NCBI RefSeq assembly: GCF_907164915.1
Contig: NC_061866.1
Coordinates: 45,882,320-45,946,319 of the forward strand
Reading direction: 5' to 3'
Source of the DNA: Impatiens glandulifera
Lineage: Eukaryota; Streptophyta; Magnoliopsida; Ericales; Balsaminaceae
Length of the DNA: 64,000 nucleotides
Shown here: positions 35,510 to 46,965 of the stretch, piece after piece
How the letters are laid out: each line of letters starts with the position of its first letter
Numbering within the stretch: position 1 is the first letter of the stretch
Translations under genes and position numbers: made by a program
The notes under the pieces: generated by a model
The model's database searches: none
Told to the model about the DNA's origin: nothing
What the model saw: the letters and a program-made list of their open reading frames with translations, nothing else

Positions 35510-36017
35510 AAGAAACTTCAATTTGTATAAATATTAGTTTATATTACATATAGTATAATTTTTGTTTCATTGTATAAAAAATATTACAATTTTAATCATG
35601 ATTTATAAATTTTAAATTTGGTATATTCACAAAATATCATTTGACTAAAATATCACATCTAAACAAAATGTATCTCACAATCCAAAATTTGTATAACCTT
35701 TAACACATCTTACACTAATAAGTTTTTAATTACACTTTTTATAATAAATAAAAATAAAATTAATTTTTTAAAATTATTTTAATAACCTTTAAAAATAATT
35801 ATAATGGTCAAGGCAAATATAACGTTACAATTTGTTTTGGCTTAAACAAAGTCATCAAATCATAATTCATATAATTTTTATACTTTTTCTAAGTCATAAT
35901 TTTTATATTTTTGCTAAGTTATGAATAAAAATGCATAAAAAAAAGCTTAATGAGCACAATCATCTTTAACAAAATTTTAATGAGTGTTTTATATCCATGT
36001 TTAGATAAATATATAAA
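35510..36017 (-). repeat. Dispersed repeat, second arm (left part)
   Basis: Inverted match to 13000-13560. It is cut at 36017 by LINE copy 1 and resumes at 37995 ('atagacaattccgg' against 'atagacaaatccga' on the other arm), continuing to about 38150. Confidence 0.6.
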
Positions 36018-37790
36018 AATAGAGGAGGAGGTAACACATTTATGTTTTGCTGACGATTTGTTCATTCTAGCGCACGCAGACGTTGATTCCATTATAAACT
36101 ATTAGGGCTACACTAACGTTCTTTTCTGAGGTAACATGTTTAACTATTAATGAAAACAAAAGTGTGGTATTTTATGGAGGCGTGAATGACGAAACAAAGC
36201 AGGACATCTTCAACATCATGGGCATCAATGAAGGCAACTTTCCCATAAGGTACTTAGGAATTCCGTTAACTGCGAAGCAGATCGAGATCTCACACTATAA
36301 GCCGCTGATTGAAAAGGTAAAAAACACGATATCTGGCTGGGCAGCGAAAAAACTTTCTTATGCAGGGAGGATCGAACTTATCAAAACCGTGGTTATGGGC
36401 ATAGTTGGCTATTGGGCGCAGAAAATGGTCATTCCGAAGAAGGTAATGAAGGAACTCGACACGCTGATGAGAAACTTTATCTAGGGTAGTAGTGGAAGAG
36501 GAGGAAATAAAGTCAAATGGACCGCTCTCTGCAAACCGAAGGACGAGGGAGGCATCGACTTGAAGAACTGTATCGAGTGGAACAAGGCTCTAGCCTTCAA
36601 GCATCTGTGGGCTTTGGAGCGCAATCAAGAGTCACTATGGATCAAATGAGTGCATACGAGGTTTATGAAACACGAAACCAGCATCTGGACCTGCAAAATT
36701 CACGAAGGTATGAGCTGGTCTCTAAAAAAGATTCTTAAACTAAGAAGCGATATTGCAGATCTTTATGACATCCGACTAGGGGACGGGAAAGACATTATAT
36801 TCTGGCACGACCCTTGGTTTGAAAACCAGCATATCATCGACAAGGAGGAGTTTCAAAATACTCGTATCAGAAGGGACTGCGTAAAAGCGAAAATCAGAGA
36901 CATCAAAGACGAGAATCGGAACTTACTCTTGAGAAGAATTCTAGAAGGAAAGAGGATACTTGATCATATAAGTAACATACAACTACACGACAGACCGGAT
37001 ATTCATGAATGGAAAGCTGAGGACAATGGGAAGCTGGTATTGAAGAAAATATGGGAGGTAATCCGGGAAAAAGCACAGAAAGTAGAATGGGCTCCTCTTG
37101 TATGGTCAACGAAGATTATCCCTCGACATCAGTTCATCCTATGACTCGCCTTCTGGGAAAGACTCAGCACTCGTGATTGTATCAGTAAGTATATGAACAT
37201 CCCGGACGCGAGTTGTCTTCTATGCATAGGAAATGAAGAAACCATAGATCACCTATTCGGGAGCTGCTGTATTGCTTCGGAGCTTTGGGACAGATTCTAT
37301 AAAAGCCTGGAGCTGATCAGTTTTCCGAGCGAATGGAATAAAATCAAAGAAGCAGCACTACTCAAAGCCAAGGGAAATAGATTTGCAACAAGCATGTTCA
37401 AGTGCGGCTTTGGAGCAGTGGTGTATAACATTTGGCAAGAACGGAATGCAAGGGTATATGACAGAACCCGCATGAGCATTGACGAGTTATGGAAATATAT
37501 TGTATCGGATTGCAGCGCCCTCGCGGGAACGTGGAGAAGAATTCCAAGCACGGAGCAGAACTGGAATATCTGTAGGAACTGGAATTTACCGTTTTTTAAA
37601 CTCACTAGATTTGAAATCATTGTAAACAGATAATTCATTTACGTTTTTAGCTTTTTAGCTTTTATTCAGAATGTTACGACTTCAAAATTATTCTAGGCCT
37701 ATCTAGAATGATCTCTTAAACTCGTGGGTTTTTTTCCCGTTTTTGAGAATTTTTAATGAAATGACGCTAAGTCGTTTTTCCCCCCAAAAA
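36018..37790 (+). mobile_element. 5'-truncated L1-type LINE, copy 1 (broken ORF2)
   Basis: Starts in the reverse-transcriptase palm at HLCFADDLFILAHADVDSI, keeping the FADD catalytic pair, and runs through the thumb/connection (KYLGIP-type RYLGIPLTAKQ, WAAKKLSYAGRIELI) to the RVT-linked zinc finger (CLLCIGNEETIDHLFGSC) and the end at 37631. Several tryptophan codons are stops: TAG at 36482, TGA at about 36647, TGA at about 37142. An early TAG/frame break lies near 36103. The 3' UTR ends 'aatgaaatgacgctaagtcg' plus a short A-rich tail. It is about 95% identical to copy 2. Reverse transcriptase and nicking functions are lost. Confidence 0.85.
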
Positions 37791-37805
37791 TAAAATAATA
37801 TATAT

Positions 37806-37954
37806 GTGAGGAAATTTGGTGAGGGAATGACTTGGCATCACCTTCATTGTTTGGAAAATGTAAAAGTGGGAGGAAAAAGAGAAAAGAGAGAAATTATTTG
37901 ATTTTTTCAGCGAATAAGATTATGCCAAGTCATTCCCTCACCAAATTCCCTCAC
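37806..37954. mobile_element. Short hairpin MITE
   Basis: The inverted repeats GTGAGGAAATTTGGTGAGGG-AATGACTTGGCAT and ATGCCAAGTCATT-CCCTCACCAAATTCCCTCAC (33 bp, one mismatch) enclose about 80 bp. It lies between LINE copy 1's tail and a (TA)n tract (37973-37993). Confidence 0.8.
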
Positions 37955-37994
37955 CTAATCATTTCTCTCTCTATATATATATATATATAGATAT

Positions 37995-38150
37995 ATAGAT
38001 AGACAATTCCGGTTAAGTATATCATACAAGGTGTTTGAAATTTTGTGTAAATGAAAAATGTTTAAAGTTCATCATATGAGACAAAGTGTGAGCTTCTTCA
38101 GGATTGATCAAGCATAATGAATTGGAAAAACTAATCTCATTTCTAAAGTT
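37995..38150 (-). repeat. Dispersed repeat, second arm (right part)
   Basis: Inverted match to about 12850-12995 ('tgatcaagcataatgaattgg', 'gagacaaagtgtgag'). Together with 35510-36017 it reconstitutes the arm seen uninterrupted at 12780-13560. Confidence 0.6.
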
Positions 38151-38356
38151 CGGATGCTAAAATATTAAGATTATTCTTCAAATTTTACAATATTAAAAGA
38201 GAATAACGATCATATTTAAATACACTTTTAAACTACTTAAACTCATACAACTCTAAATTTGAGATAAATTAACTCAATAAAATCCACTCTAAAGTGTGAT
38301 GTTTAGTATTTTATTATGTACCATACATGTTGGATAAGTATAATATCATTTAATTA

Positions 38357-38569
38357 CTAACAATAATCTCCATATGAAACTTTTTTCATTTTCCTAAAGA
38401 ACATTAACATCGTGATCAAGTACTTGACTAGCCATAGGATAATATAATCTCCACAAGCCGTGAGAACTTCCATATGAACATAATCGTCCATTTTAACACC
38501 TTCCTTCATTCGATACAACAACTTTAGAGTTTCCTGAAATAAACCATTTCTCGCGTAACCAACAATCAT
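38357..38569 (-). pseudogene. PPR-protein-like fragment
   Basis: The first 40 residues, MIVGYARNGLFQETLKLLYR and MKEGVKMDDYVHMEVLTACG, fit the pentatricopeptide repeat pattern of the plant PLS subclass (usually organellar RNA-processing or editing proteins). Only about one repeat is readable. Upstream sequence on the minus strand has stops and frame breaks, and downstream the similarity fades into hydrophobic residues before TAA. Genuine family members have 8 or more repeats, so this is a gene fragment. Confidence 0.5.
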
Positions 38570-38845
38570 AGATATATTAAACTTACTTCATTAGATTGTC
38601 CATCCCCTTCATTTAGAAAAAAATATCAAAACTCTACCATTAAGAGCAAATTTTGTAACTTTTAATTTTATTAGAGTGATGTAAATCTTCTGAATATTTA
38701 AATACCCTAACTCTTATAAATTTATATTCTTCTTATTGAAATAATATATGGAAAATATATTATTAATAAATAATAATCTAATCTATTACTTATCTATTAT
38801 AATACTATTTTTCTATTTATGTCAAATATTATAAATTTTAGTTCT

Positions 38846-41130
38846 TAAACCTTGATCCCCAAAACTGCGGTACCTGAGAAAGTACAAGATTTTAGACCAA
38901 TTTCCTGCTGCAATGTGATTTATAAAATAATTTCAAAAATCATTTCTAAACGTCTTAAAAATGTTATAGGAAAAATAATAAATCTTAATCAATCTGCATT
39001 CATCCCCGGTAGGACAATCTCTCATAATATTCTTCTCATGCAGAGCCTATTAAAAGGCTACGGGAAAAAGAAAATATCCCCGAGAGTGGCTTTCAAAATA
39101 GATATCAAGAAAGCTTTTGACTCTGTTAGATGGGAAGCCATTCGAGACTTTCTGGTTGTTTCTGCTTTTCCTATGATTTTTATCGATTGGATTATGCAAT
39201 GCGTTTCATCATCCTGCTTTGTTGTTAGCGTCAATGGAGTCCACAGAGGCTATTTCAAGGGTGAAAACGGGGTAAGGCAAGGGGACCCCCTCTCTTCTTA
39301 CCTTTTCGTAGCTATCATGGCGATCTTTGAGAGCATCTTCGCGATGTTCTGAAAGAATCGTCCGTACATCTTTCACCCATTCTGTGAGGTAGAGGAGGTA
39401 ACACATTTATGCTTTGCTGACAATTTGTTCATTCTAGCGCACGCGGACGTTGATTCCATTAAAACTATTAGGGCTGCACTAACGTTCTTTTCTGAGATAA
39501 CAGGTTTAACTATTAATGAAAGCAAAAAGTGTGGCATTTTATGGTGGCGTGAAGGACGAAACAAAGCAAGACATCTTCAACATCATGGGCATCAAGGAAG
39601 GCAGATTTCCCATAAGGTACTTAGGAATTCCGTTAACTGCGAAGCAGATCGAGATCTCACACTGCAAGCCGCTGATTGAAAAGGTAAAAAACACGATATC
39701 TGGCTGGGCAGCGAAAAAACTTTCTTATGCAGGGAGGATCGAACTTATCAAAACCGTGGTTATGGGCATAGTTGGCTATTGGGCGCAACAAATGGTCATT
39801 CCGAAGAAGGTAATGAAGGAACTCGACACACTGATGAGAAACTTTATCTGGGGTAATAGTGGAAGAGGAGGAAAGAAAGTCAAATGGACCGCTCTCTGCA
39901 AACCGAAGGACGAGGGAGGCATCGACTTGAAGAACTGTATCGAGTGGAACAAGGCTCTAACCTTCAAGCATCTGTGGGCTTTGGAGCGCAATCAGGAGTC
40001 ACTATGGATCAAATGGGTGCATACGAGATTTATGAAACACGAAACCAGCATCTGGACCTGCAAAATTCACGAAGGTATGAGCTGGTCTCTAAAAAAGATT
40101 CTTAAACTAAGAAGCGATATTGCAGATCTTTATGACATCCGACTAGGGGACGGGAAAGGCACTCTATTCTGGCACGACCCTTGGTTTGAAAACCAGCCTA
40201 TCATCGACAAGGAGCAGCTTCAAAATACTCGTATCAGAAGGGACTGCGCAAAAGCGAAAATCAGAGACATCAAATACGGGAATTGGAACTTGCTCTTGAG
40301 AAGAATTCCAGAAGGAAAGAGGATACTCGATCATATAAGTAACATACAACTACACGACAGACCGGATATTCATGAATGGAAAGCTGAGGACAATGGGAAG
40401 CTGGTATTGAAGAAAATATGGGAGGTAATCCGGGAAAAAGCGCAGAAAGTAGAATGGGCTCCTCTTGTATGGTCAACGAAGATTATCCATCGACACCAGT
40501 TCATCCTATGGCTCGCATTCTAGGAAAGACTCAGTACACGTGATCGTATCAGTAAGTATATGAGCATCCCGGACGCGAGCTGTCTTCTATGCATAGGAAA
40601 TGAAGAAACCATAGATCACCTATTCGGGAGTTGTTGTATTGCTTCGGAGTTTTGGGACAGATTCTATAAAAGTCTGGAGCTGATTAGTTTCCCGAGTAAA
40701 TGGAATGAAATCAAAGAAGCGGCACTACTCAAAGCCAAGGGAAATAGATTTGCAACAAGCGTGTTCAAGTGCGGCTTTGGAGCAGTGGTGTATAACATTT
40801 GGCAAGAACGGAATGCAAGGGTATATGACAGAACCCGCAGGAGCATTGACGAAAGATATTGTATCGGATTGCAGCGCCCTCGCGGGAACGTGGAGAGGAA
40901 TTCCAAGCACGGAGCAGAACTGGAATATCTGTAGGAAATGGAATTTACCGTTTTTTAAACTCACTAGAATTGAAAGCATTGTAAATAGATAATTCATTTA
41001 CGTTTTTAGCTTTTATTCAGAATGTTACGACTTCAAAATCATTTTAGGCCTGTCTAGAATGATCTCTTAAACTCGTGGTTTTTTTCCCGTTTTTGGGAAT
41101 TTTTAATGAAATGACGCTAAGTCGTTTTCC

Positions 41131-41163
<33 letters not shown>
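38846..41163 (+). mobile_element. 5'-truncated L1-type LINE, copy 2, with poly(A) tail
   Basis: Starts inside reverse transcriptase (FRPISCCNVIYKIISKIISK, SAFIPGRTISHNILLMQSL, FKIDIKKAFDSVRW, GVRQGDPLS) and runs to the zinc finger. A TGA at 39350-39352 follows FESIFAMF. The catalytic motif reads FADN instead of FADD (about 39416-39427). A one-base shift near 39527 moves the frame; the next frame (39516-40523) is open for 335 codons and ends in TAG at a conserved tryptophan before ERLSTRD. An 8-bp deletion near 40850 shifts the zinc-finger tail. The 3' UTR matches copy 1 and ends in about 33 A residues (41131-41163). It is inactive, but the long tail suggests a fairly recent insertion. Confidence 0.88.
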
Positions 41164-41166
<3 letters not shown>

Positions 41167-41447
41167 GTCTGGAGATCAACATCTATAAATTTAACTATAA
41201 CCAATTAATAATTACAATTTAAAAATTGAGATTCATCATTTTTTTCATCTTTCTAATTTGTGTTCATATGACGTGTCTTAGAGAGTATATGCATGTACAA
41301 TACAATTATAATTTAGTATTACCAATTAAAGCCATGTATGCATGCGTGTAAGAAACTTGATTTGATAATATATAACGTAGATAATTAAACTCCGTCATTA
41401 AATTTTGTGAACTTATTTAACTATACATAATTTGCTTGATTTGGCGG
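41164..41447. repeat. 3' flank of CLE unit 4
   Basis: Non-coding. It shares 'catatgacgtgtcttagagagtatatgcatg', 'caattataatttagtattac' and 'acttatttaactatacataattt' (shorter pieces) with the other units. It is homologous to the region just below the CLE stop codon in units 1, 2, 5 and 6. Confidence 0.5.
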
Positions 41448-41706
41448 CTAAGTCTCTTTTGGTGGTATATCGTGATTCTTAGGATCTGGTCCTTCTGGTG
41501 CCAACTTTTGAGTATGTATGTCTAAGGACTGGTCGAAAATTGGCATTACTTTAGTGATTCTTCTCCCATTTAGTTAGTTAAAACCCATATTTTTGTGAAA
41601 GGAGGTAACTCTCTAGTGTCATAGTCAGACAAAAGTCTAATGTAAATATCAAACTTATAACCACCACCATCAGAATGAGAGCTTTTGACAATATAAGATT
41701 TTTCAT
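41448..41706 (-). pseudogene. CLE peptide gene remnant, copy 4
   Basis: The ATG at 41706 opens a good signal-peptide-like leader (MKNLILSKALILMVVVISL, then IFTLDFCLTMT), the best-preserved start in the family. After 42 codons TAA replaces the glutamine codon of copy 6 (KYGF-stop against KYGFQ). A second TAA follows about 10 codons later, and a four-base difference near 41535 shifts the frame. In the shifted frame the box reads KLAPEGPDPKNH with tail DIPPKET and TAG. The box is close to canonical but has R1K and H11N. Upstream (41771-41780) the TATA context is kept. It cannot make a full precursor. Confidence 0.78.
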
Positions 41707-42393
41707 AACATGTATATATAGATATAAAATGACAGAAGCGCTTGATGAGATTTTAAGGATCAACTTCATACTATTTATATTAAAAAAAAAAAAAAAAAAA
41801 GTAAGAGGAACTTACTAATATCAATTAGTTTTTATTATTAAAAAGTTTATAATAAAGGAAAAACAAAAGTAAATATGATCTACACATGGATGGATAATCA
41901 ATAGTGTGAATCACAAGTTATAGTCTCATTTGGTTTGAAAAACAATTCAAACAACATGAATAATTATATAAAATTTGAACTATTTTTCCTTTTATTACAC
42001 AAATTCTATTAAGATATTTTATTTTTTAAAAGGTGAATAGTTTTTTTTATTACTGTCAGATCTCTCGAATAGCACCTTTTAACCTATACTTCAATCAAAT
42101 TATGATAATATTTTTTTTTTTATCTATTTTCATTTTTCTTAATTTGTTTTTTTTTTATCATTATTATTTACCTTTAATATTTTTTCATTTAAATATTCTT
42201 ATTTTTCTCTAACAGATGTGTCAAAATAGTGAAAATTGTATTTTTTTAATTATGACAACTGAACCAATTCATGCCCGCTTGACTGTCTGGGTTCTCGATG
42301 GAATCCGTAAAGTGTCTACATATTGTATATTTGGTTTATAATTAGAGATGGATCTTAAAAAAAAAGTTGACTTAAACTTGAACAAAAATAATT

Positions 42394-42485
<92 letters not shown>

Positions 42486-43560
42486 CCTGTCAACTATAAA
42501 TTATTCTTTTCTTTGCATTTTTTTTAATTCAACATATCTCTTTTTTTCAATAATTTTTAAACCTTAACTCTAATTTCTAGATGTTCACTCGTTGTGGCGG
42601 ATATATGTTATGTTTTAAGCCCACTGAAAAAATTAATGTATAAGTGTAACATAAACTCCTAATTTCTTAAAATTTTAATTTAATTTAATATTTATTTTTG
42701 TAATTTTTTAAAAATAGAAAAATTTATATTATTAACTCGTTTTATTTATAATTTTTCCTTTATTTTCTTTAACTCATCATAATTTTTTTTCAAACACACC
42801 ATAATTCTAAATTTTAGATTTGTCCCTACACACAGACTAAGACCTTATATTGGATTCAAGCCTAGACCCAAGGATGCAAAAAATGGTGTCCTTTTGCGTA
42901 AGGGCGCGAATCTATGTTAAGAACGGAGTGGGCAGCCCACCCACCCATATATATATTAAATTAATTTGTTATTTATATTTTTAATTATCCAAAATATGTA
43001 AAACATACGCTCATCTACCAATTTCATTCATAAATTTCTCAAAAAATAATTTAAACTCATCCCAATTTTTTTAAGCACAGCCCAACTTCAAATGATGTTT
43101 CGTAACTAACTTTGTGTCTCAAAGGTAAAAGAACAATGTATAGTTGGATTTGTTAATATAATGTGTAACTCATCTTCTAACTATGTATATATTCTTTGAA
43201 TTAAGATCTCTAATTTCAAAACTCAATAAAACCAGAGAATTGAGGGTCTCTAAACATATATAATTGTGTTTCTTTAAAGGGCGGCAGCTGCAAAAAAAAC
43301 ATTTAAACTGTTTGAACAATATAAACAAAAATTAAATGTCATTTTTCCCCTAATCGGGCCAACAAAATCGCAGCCATTAGCAACCGTTTATAGTTCAGTT
43401 GCATTAGTGACGGTATTTTAGAAATCCAACCAATTTTTTAATTTTATTAAAAATCTGAACATCTTTTAATTCTTTAGTTACCTTTATTTTGTATAAATTC
43501 AAATAATATATATAGAAAATATATTTTATTCAACTCATATAATATTATATAGAAAATTTA
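41707..43560. repeat. Promoter block of CLE unit 4, (TA)n array, then unassigned DNA
   Basis: Positions 41765-42660 repeat the CLE-unit upstream block (TATA near 41771; anchors 'gatgtgtcaaaatagtgaaa', 'aaagtgtctacatatt'). They enclose a (TA)n array at about 42399-42482. From 42660 to 43560 the sequence is AT-rich with no gene seen. A local duplication 'aataaaataaagaattctt' lies at 43573-43615. Confidence 0.5.
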
Positions 43561-43599
43561 TTTTCAATTCTTAATAAAATAAAGAATTCTTCTTAATAA

Positions 43600-45393
43600 A
43601 ATAAAGAATTCTTACCAGAGATTTCGATTCTTTTATTAATCAGGCGACACCCAGATTTGAACTGGGGAAAAAGGATTTGCAGTCCCCCGCCTTACCCCTC
43701 GGCCATATCGCCAAAAGGATACAAAATAGATGAAAATTCTCTCCTTTTTGGTTAGATTACTGAACTTCTTTTTTTATTTATTGTACTTGCGCTTTGAAGC
43801 TTGTTTTCCTTAATTGCTTTCTCCTTTTTTTGGATTTGATCCACTATTTCAATTCATTCTATAATAACTAAAAAATCCCTTTTCTTTTGAAAAAAAAAAT
43901 GTGGATTTTAAGTCACAAAAGCCAAAATTCATGACCAATTGGATTGGAACCATTAACTATTAACTGTGAATTCATGAACTATTCTTGTATATTAATATCA
44001 ATTTGATTTTTCCTAATGACATAAGAAAATACAAATTGATACATAACTCATTATTAGAAATTCATTTTAATAAACAATCTTTTTTCAATGTTAATTATAA
44101 CAACAACGTTGAGTATATGTAAACCCCATAATCAAAATTATTACACAGATAACAAATGTGTTATTTTCTTTCTATATGTTGTCTATACTATAATTATCAG
44201 GAAATTCTCGGTCGACTTTTTATTCCCGATCGTATTCTACAAATACGACTAAAAAATAGGTAAAAATCTTCTCTGTGAATCCTTTTTTTGAAGAATAAAA
44301 TACATGAAAGGAACTAAGTGAAAAAAAAAAAGACTGTATTTTTTTCTGATTTTTATATTGTTTTCTTATTGAAAAGATCAAATCAAATAACAAATCCATT
44401 TATTTTTTTTTGGGGGGGGATTCAAGCAAGTTAGAATATGTAATATCATAATAATCGTACAAATTCAATGATTTTTTTTGTATTCTATACAAATCCCCTA
44501 ACATACTAAGTTTGTTTAAGTGGTCAAATTCTATTTCTAGGAATGTTTTATTAATTCCTTTCCATTTGTATCTGTTGCAAATTCCAATTCAATTTAAGTA
44601 GAAAATTCTCTTTATTCCTCCATTCATACGTATTTCATACATTCCATATAAGGAGTTGGGAAAAATTTCATGTGATTCAGTAAAGTAAATAGAATAAAAA
44701 TTTCATTATTGCTAGATCGTTTATACGATTCAATGAAGAATGAGCCAATAATGGGATTTTAGAGAAATGCGCAATTTAAAAAAGCTCCGGGATGGAAATG
44801 AGAAAATGTCTACAATACCTGGGTTTAATCAGATACAATTTGAAGGATTTTTTAGGTTCATTGATCGGGGCTTGGCGGAAGAACTTTCTAAGTTTCCAAA
44901 AATTGAAGATATAGATCAAGAAATTGAATTTCAATTATTTGTAGAAACATATCAATTGGTCGAACCTTTGATAAAAGAAAGAGATGCTGTGTTTGAATCA
45001 CTCACATATTCTTCTGAATTATATGTATTTGGAGGATTAATTTGGAAAACGAGTCGGGACATGCAAGAACAAACAATTTTTATTGGAAACATTCCTCTAA
45101 TGAATTCCCTGGGAACTTCTATAGTAAATGGAATATACAGAATTGTGATCAATCAAATATTGCAAAGCCCCGGTATTTATTACCGGTCAGAATTGGATCA
45201 TAACGGAATTGCGGTCTATACCGGTACCATAATATCAGATTGGGGAGGAAGATCAGAATTAGAAATTGATAGAAAAGCAAGGATATGGGCTCGTGTAAGT
45301 AGGAAACAAAAAATATCTATTCTAGTTCTATCATCAGCTATGGGTTTGAATCTAAGAGAAATTCTAGAGAATGTTTGCTATCCTGAAATTTTT
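43600..45393 (+). other. Nuclear insertion of plastid DNA (trnC-GCA to rpoB 5' end)
   Basis: trnC on the minus strand and the start of rpoB on the plus strand, about 1.05 kb apart and diverging. This is the arrangement of the standard angiosperm plastid genome, shown here in reverse. The spacer also looks plastid-like, with poly-A/T runs and promoter-like text. Colinearity stops inside rpoB after about 209 codons, where AT-rich DNA of CLE unit 5 begins. It is embedded in nuclear repeats, so this is a transferred copy, not organelle DNA. Confidence 0.85.
43642..43712 (-). tRNA. trnC-GCA: Plastid-derived tRNA-Cys (GCA) gene
   Basis: 71 nt. The 7-bp acceptor stem GGCGATA/TGTCGCC pairs with one G-U, the discriminator base is U as expected for tRNA-Cys, and the anticodon loop reads CTGCAAA with anticodon GCA. 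The T arm is CCAGTTCAAATCTGG. All arms look intact. Plastid genes of this kind have A/B-box-like internal sequences, but nuclear expression is unproven. Confidence 0.88.
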
Positions 45394-45405
45394 AGAATAG
45401 TCTAA
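44782..45405 (+). pseudogene. rpoB: Plastid rpoB 5' fragment in the nucleus
   Basis: Encodes about 204 residues of the N-terminal lobe of the plastid-encoded RNA polymerase beta subunit ([92 protein letters not shown]), then three unrelated residues (RIV) and a stop at 45405. The full protein has about 1070 residues. The codon corresponding to the plastid start reads AAG (44782-44784); the in-frame ATG at 44767 is a chance upstream one. The frame is otherwise open, which argues for a fairly recent transfer. It lacks the catalytic regions and cannot function. Confidence 0.88.
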
Positions 45406-45439
45406 TCTTTTTTTACTATTTCTTATCTATTATAATTTT

Positions 45440-45805
45440 CACTCTGTCTCAAATATAAAGTTTACGTGGAAAAAACAAATCTAGAGAGCAACATCTATTA
45501 TTACAAGTTTATAAATTAATCACTATTTTTAAATTGAGATTGATCAGCAATTAATTAATTATTTATTTTCATCTCTCTGATTTATAGGTTGACATGACAT
45601 GTCTTACAGAGTATATGCATGCACCATACATTTATAATTTAGTATTATCAATAAAAACCATAAATACATGTAAATAGAATCCAATGAAACTTGATTTGAT
45701 TATAGATAAGATAGATAATAAACACATTATACAATTTTTTTAGCTTATTTAACTATATATAATTTGATTAATTTTGTTCATACTTCCTTGACAAAGCGGT
45801 TAAGT
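45440..45805. repeat. 3' flank of CLE unit 5
   Basis: Non-coding. Very similar to 51815-52229 next to copy 6 ('gtcttacagagtatatgcat', 'aaacacattatacaatttttt', 'ttcatacttccttgacaaagc'), showing that units 5 and 6 are the closest pair. Confidence 0.6.
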
Positions 45806-45942
45806 CTATGTAAGTGGTTGATTGTCGTGGTGCTTAGGATCTGGCCATCCTGGTGCCACCCTTTCAATATCTTTGTTCAAAGATTGAAAATCGACCTTAC
45901 CTTTGTGACTCTCTCCTCCCATTCAGATAGTTGAAACCCATA
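45806..45942 (-). pseudogene. CLE peptide gene remnant, copy 5 (3' half)
   Basis: Starts abruptly at TATGGGTTTCAACTATCTGAATGG, identical to copy 6 from residue 28 on. A 2-bp insertion (GAGGAGAGAGTC) shifts the frame, which would be restored only in another frame at NKDIE. The box then reads RVAPGWPDPKHH (G6W), followed by DNQPLT and TAG two codons earlier than copy 6. The leader, promoter and start are missing: the sequence joins directly to the distal upstream module near 45960, so a deletion removed the gene's 5' half. Confidence 0.75.
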
Positions 45943-45959
45943 ATAATTACTAGATTAAA

Positions 45960-46965
45960 ACTAAAAAAACAATATTACTTGTTATGTCGGTATATATTCC
46001 AATAATTATATTTATTGTATAGTGTTAATGTAACCAAAAATAATTAAATCACACTTTCAGTTTGATTCTCTCTCAAATTATATAATACTTTTTTTCTTTT
46101 AAAAACATTTTTAAACCTTTTTTAATTTTTTTTCTATTATTTTTAAAATTTTATTTTAATTCTAATTCTAGATTCTTTCTTAGTCCATAATATTAATTAA
46201 ATGTACGATTTTAATGTACTGTCAAATGAACTTTTAAAATTTGGAACTAATAAAATTATTCTTAAACTTGATTATTGTGGTTTGTAATTAAATTCTTGTT
46301 TATTTTCAAATTTAAAAATTATCTTGATTTAATTTTAAATTTTTATATTTTTACTATTAATTTTTTTTTTAATGAAATGAAACTTTTTCTTAAAAAAAAA
46401 TAATAATATATCAATGAAAAATTAAAAATAAAATATCAAGAATACCCTTAGGCCTAATTTATTCTTATAAGTGGGCCTCTTATAAGTGGGCCGGTCTAAA
46501 CAGAAATCCAGCAAAAAAAATTATTAACAAAAAGAAGTGCAGCCCAAACATCAGAATGAGACATTATACCATATTTAAGCCTAGACCAAATGATGCTAAA
46601 ACCTGCGTCACTTGCGGCCTCAAAAGTAGAAAACTCTTATGGATAGCCCAAACAATGAATCGAAGAATTTTGAAACAAGAAAATCATGTGCCACACGATC
46701 TGCACTTAGAATAGTGCAGTAGTTCGACGAGGCCCACTTGCACTATTTGAATCCAAATAGGTCAATAGGTCAATTTGGCCTAAACTGTTTTAAACAATCC
46801 ACATTATATTTATAAAAAAATATTCAGGACAATAATTTATATAAAATAAAAAAAAACAAATATCAAATCCAAAGTCATATAAAGCTCTAAGTTGAGTTTA
46901 ACTCAGACTAAGTATACTAATCTTGATGGGTTCATTATGGGCTTGATGCATACATTATGGGCATT
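45960..46965. repeat. Distal upstream module of CLE unit 5
   Basis: Matches 59685-60480 of unit 6: 'ttatgtcggtatata', 'caataattatatttattgtatagtgttaatgtaacc' (in pieces), 'gtgggccggtctaaacagaaatcc', 'gacgaggcccacttgcacta'. It is rich in TGGGCC/GGCCCA. A short tandem duplication 'ttataagtgggcc' lies at 46465-46492. No coding frame is supported. Confidence 0.55.

Noticed and set aside
37973..38003. (TA)n-like tract next to the hairpin MITE as a CRISPR-like or other regular array
   Set aside because: Simple dinucleotide repeat; no spacer-repeat structure exists anywhere in the window.
45891..45935. Possible miR482/2118-like sequence ('ttacctttgtgattctcctcccattc' type text in CLE units)
   Set aside because: The resemblance is on the non-coding strand of the CLE exon, no complementary arm able to form a miRNA hairpin was found, and the coding-strand reading explains the conservation.
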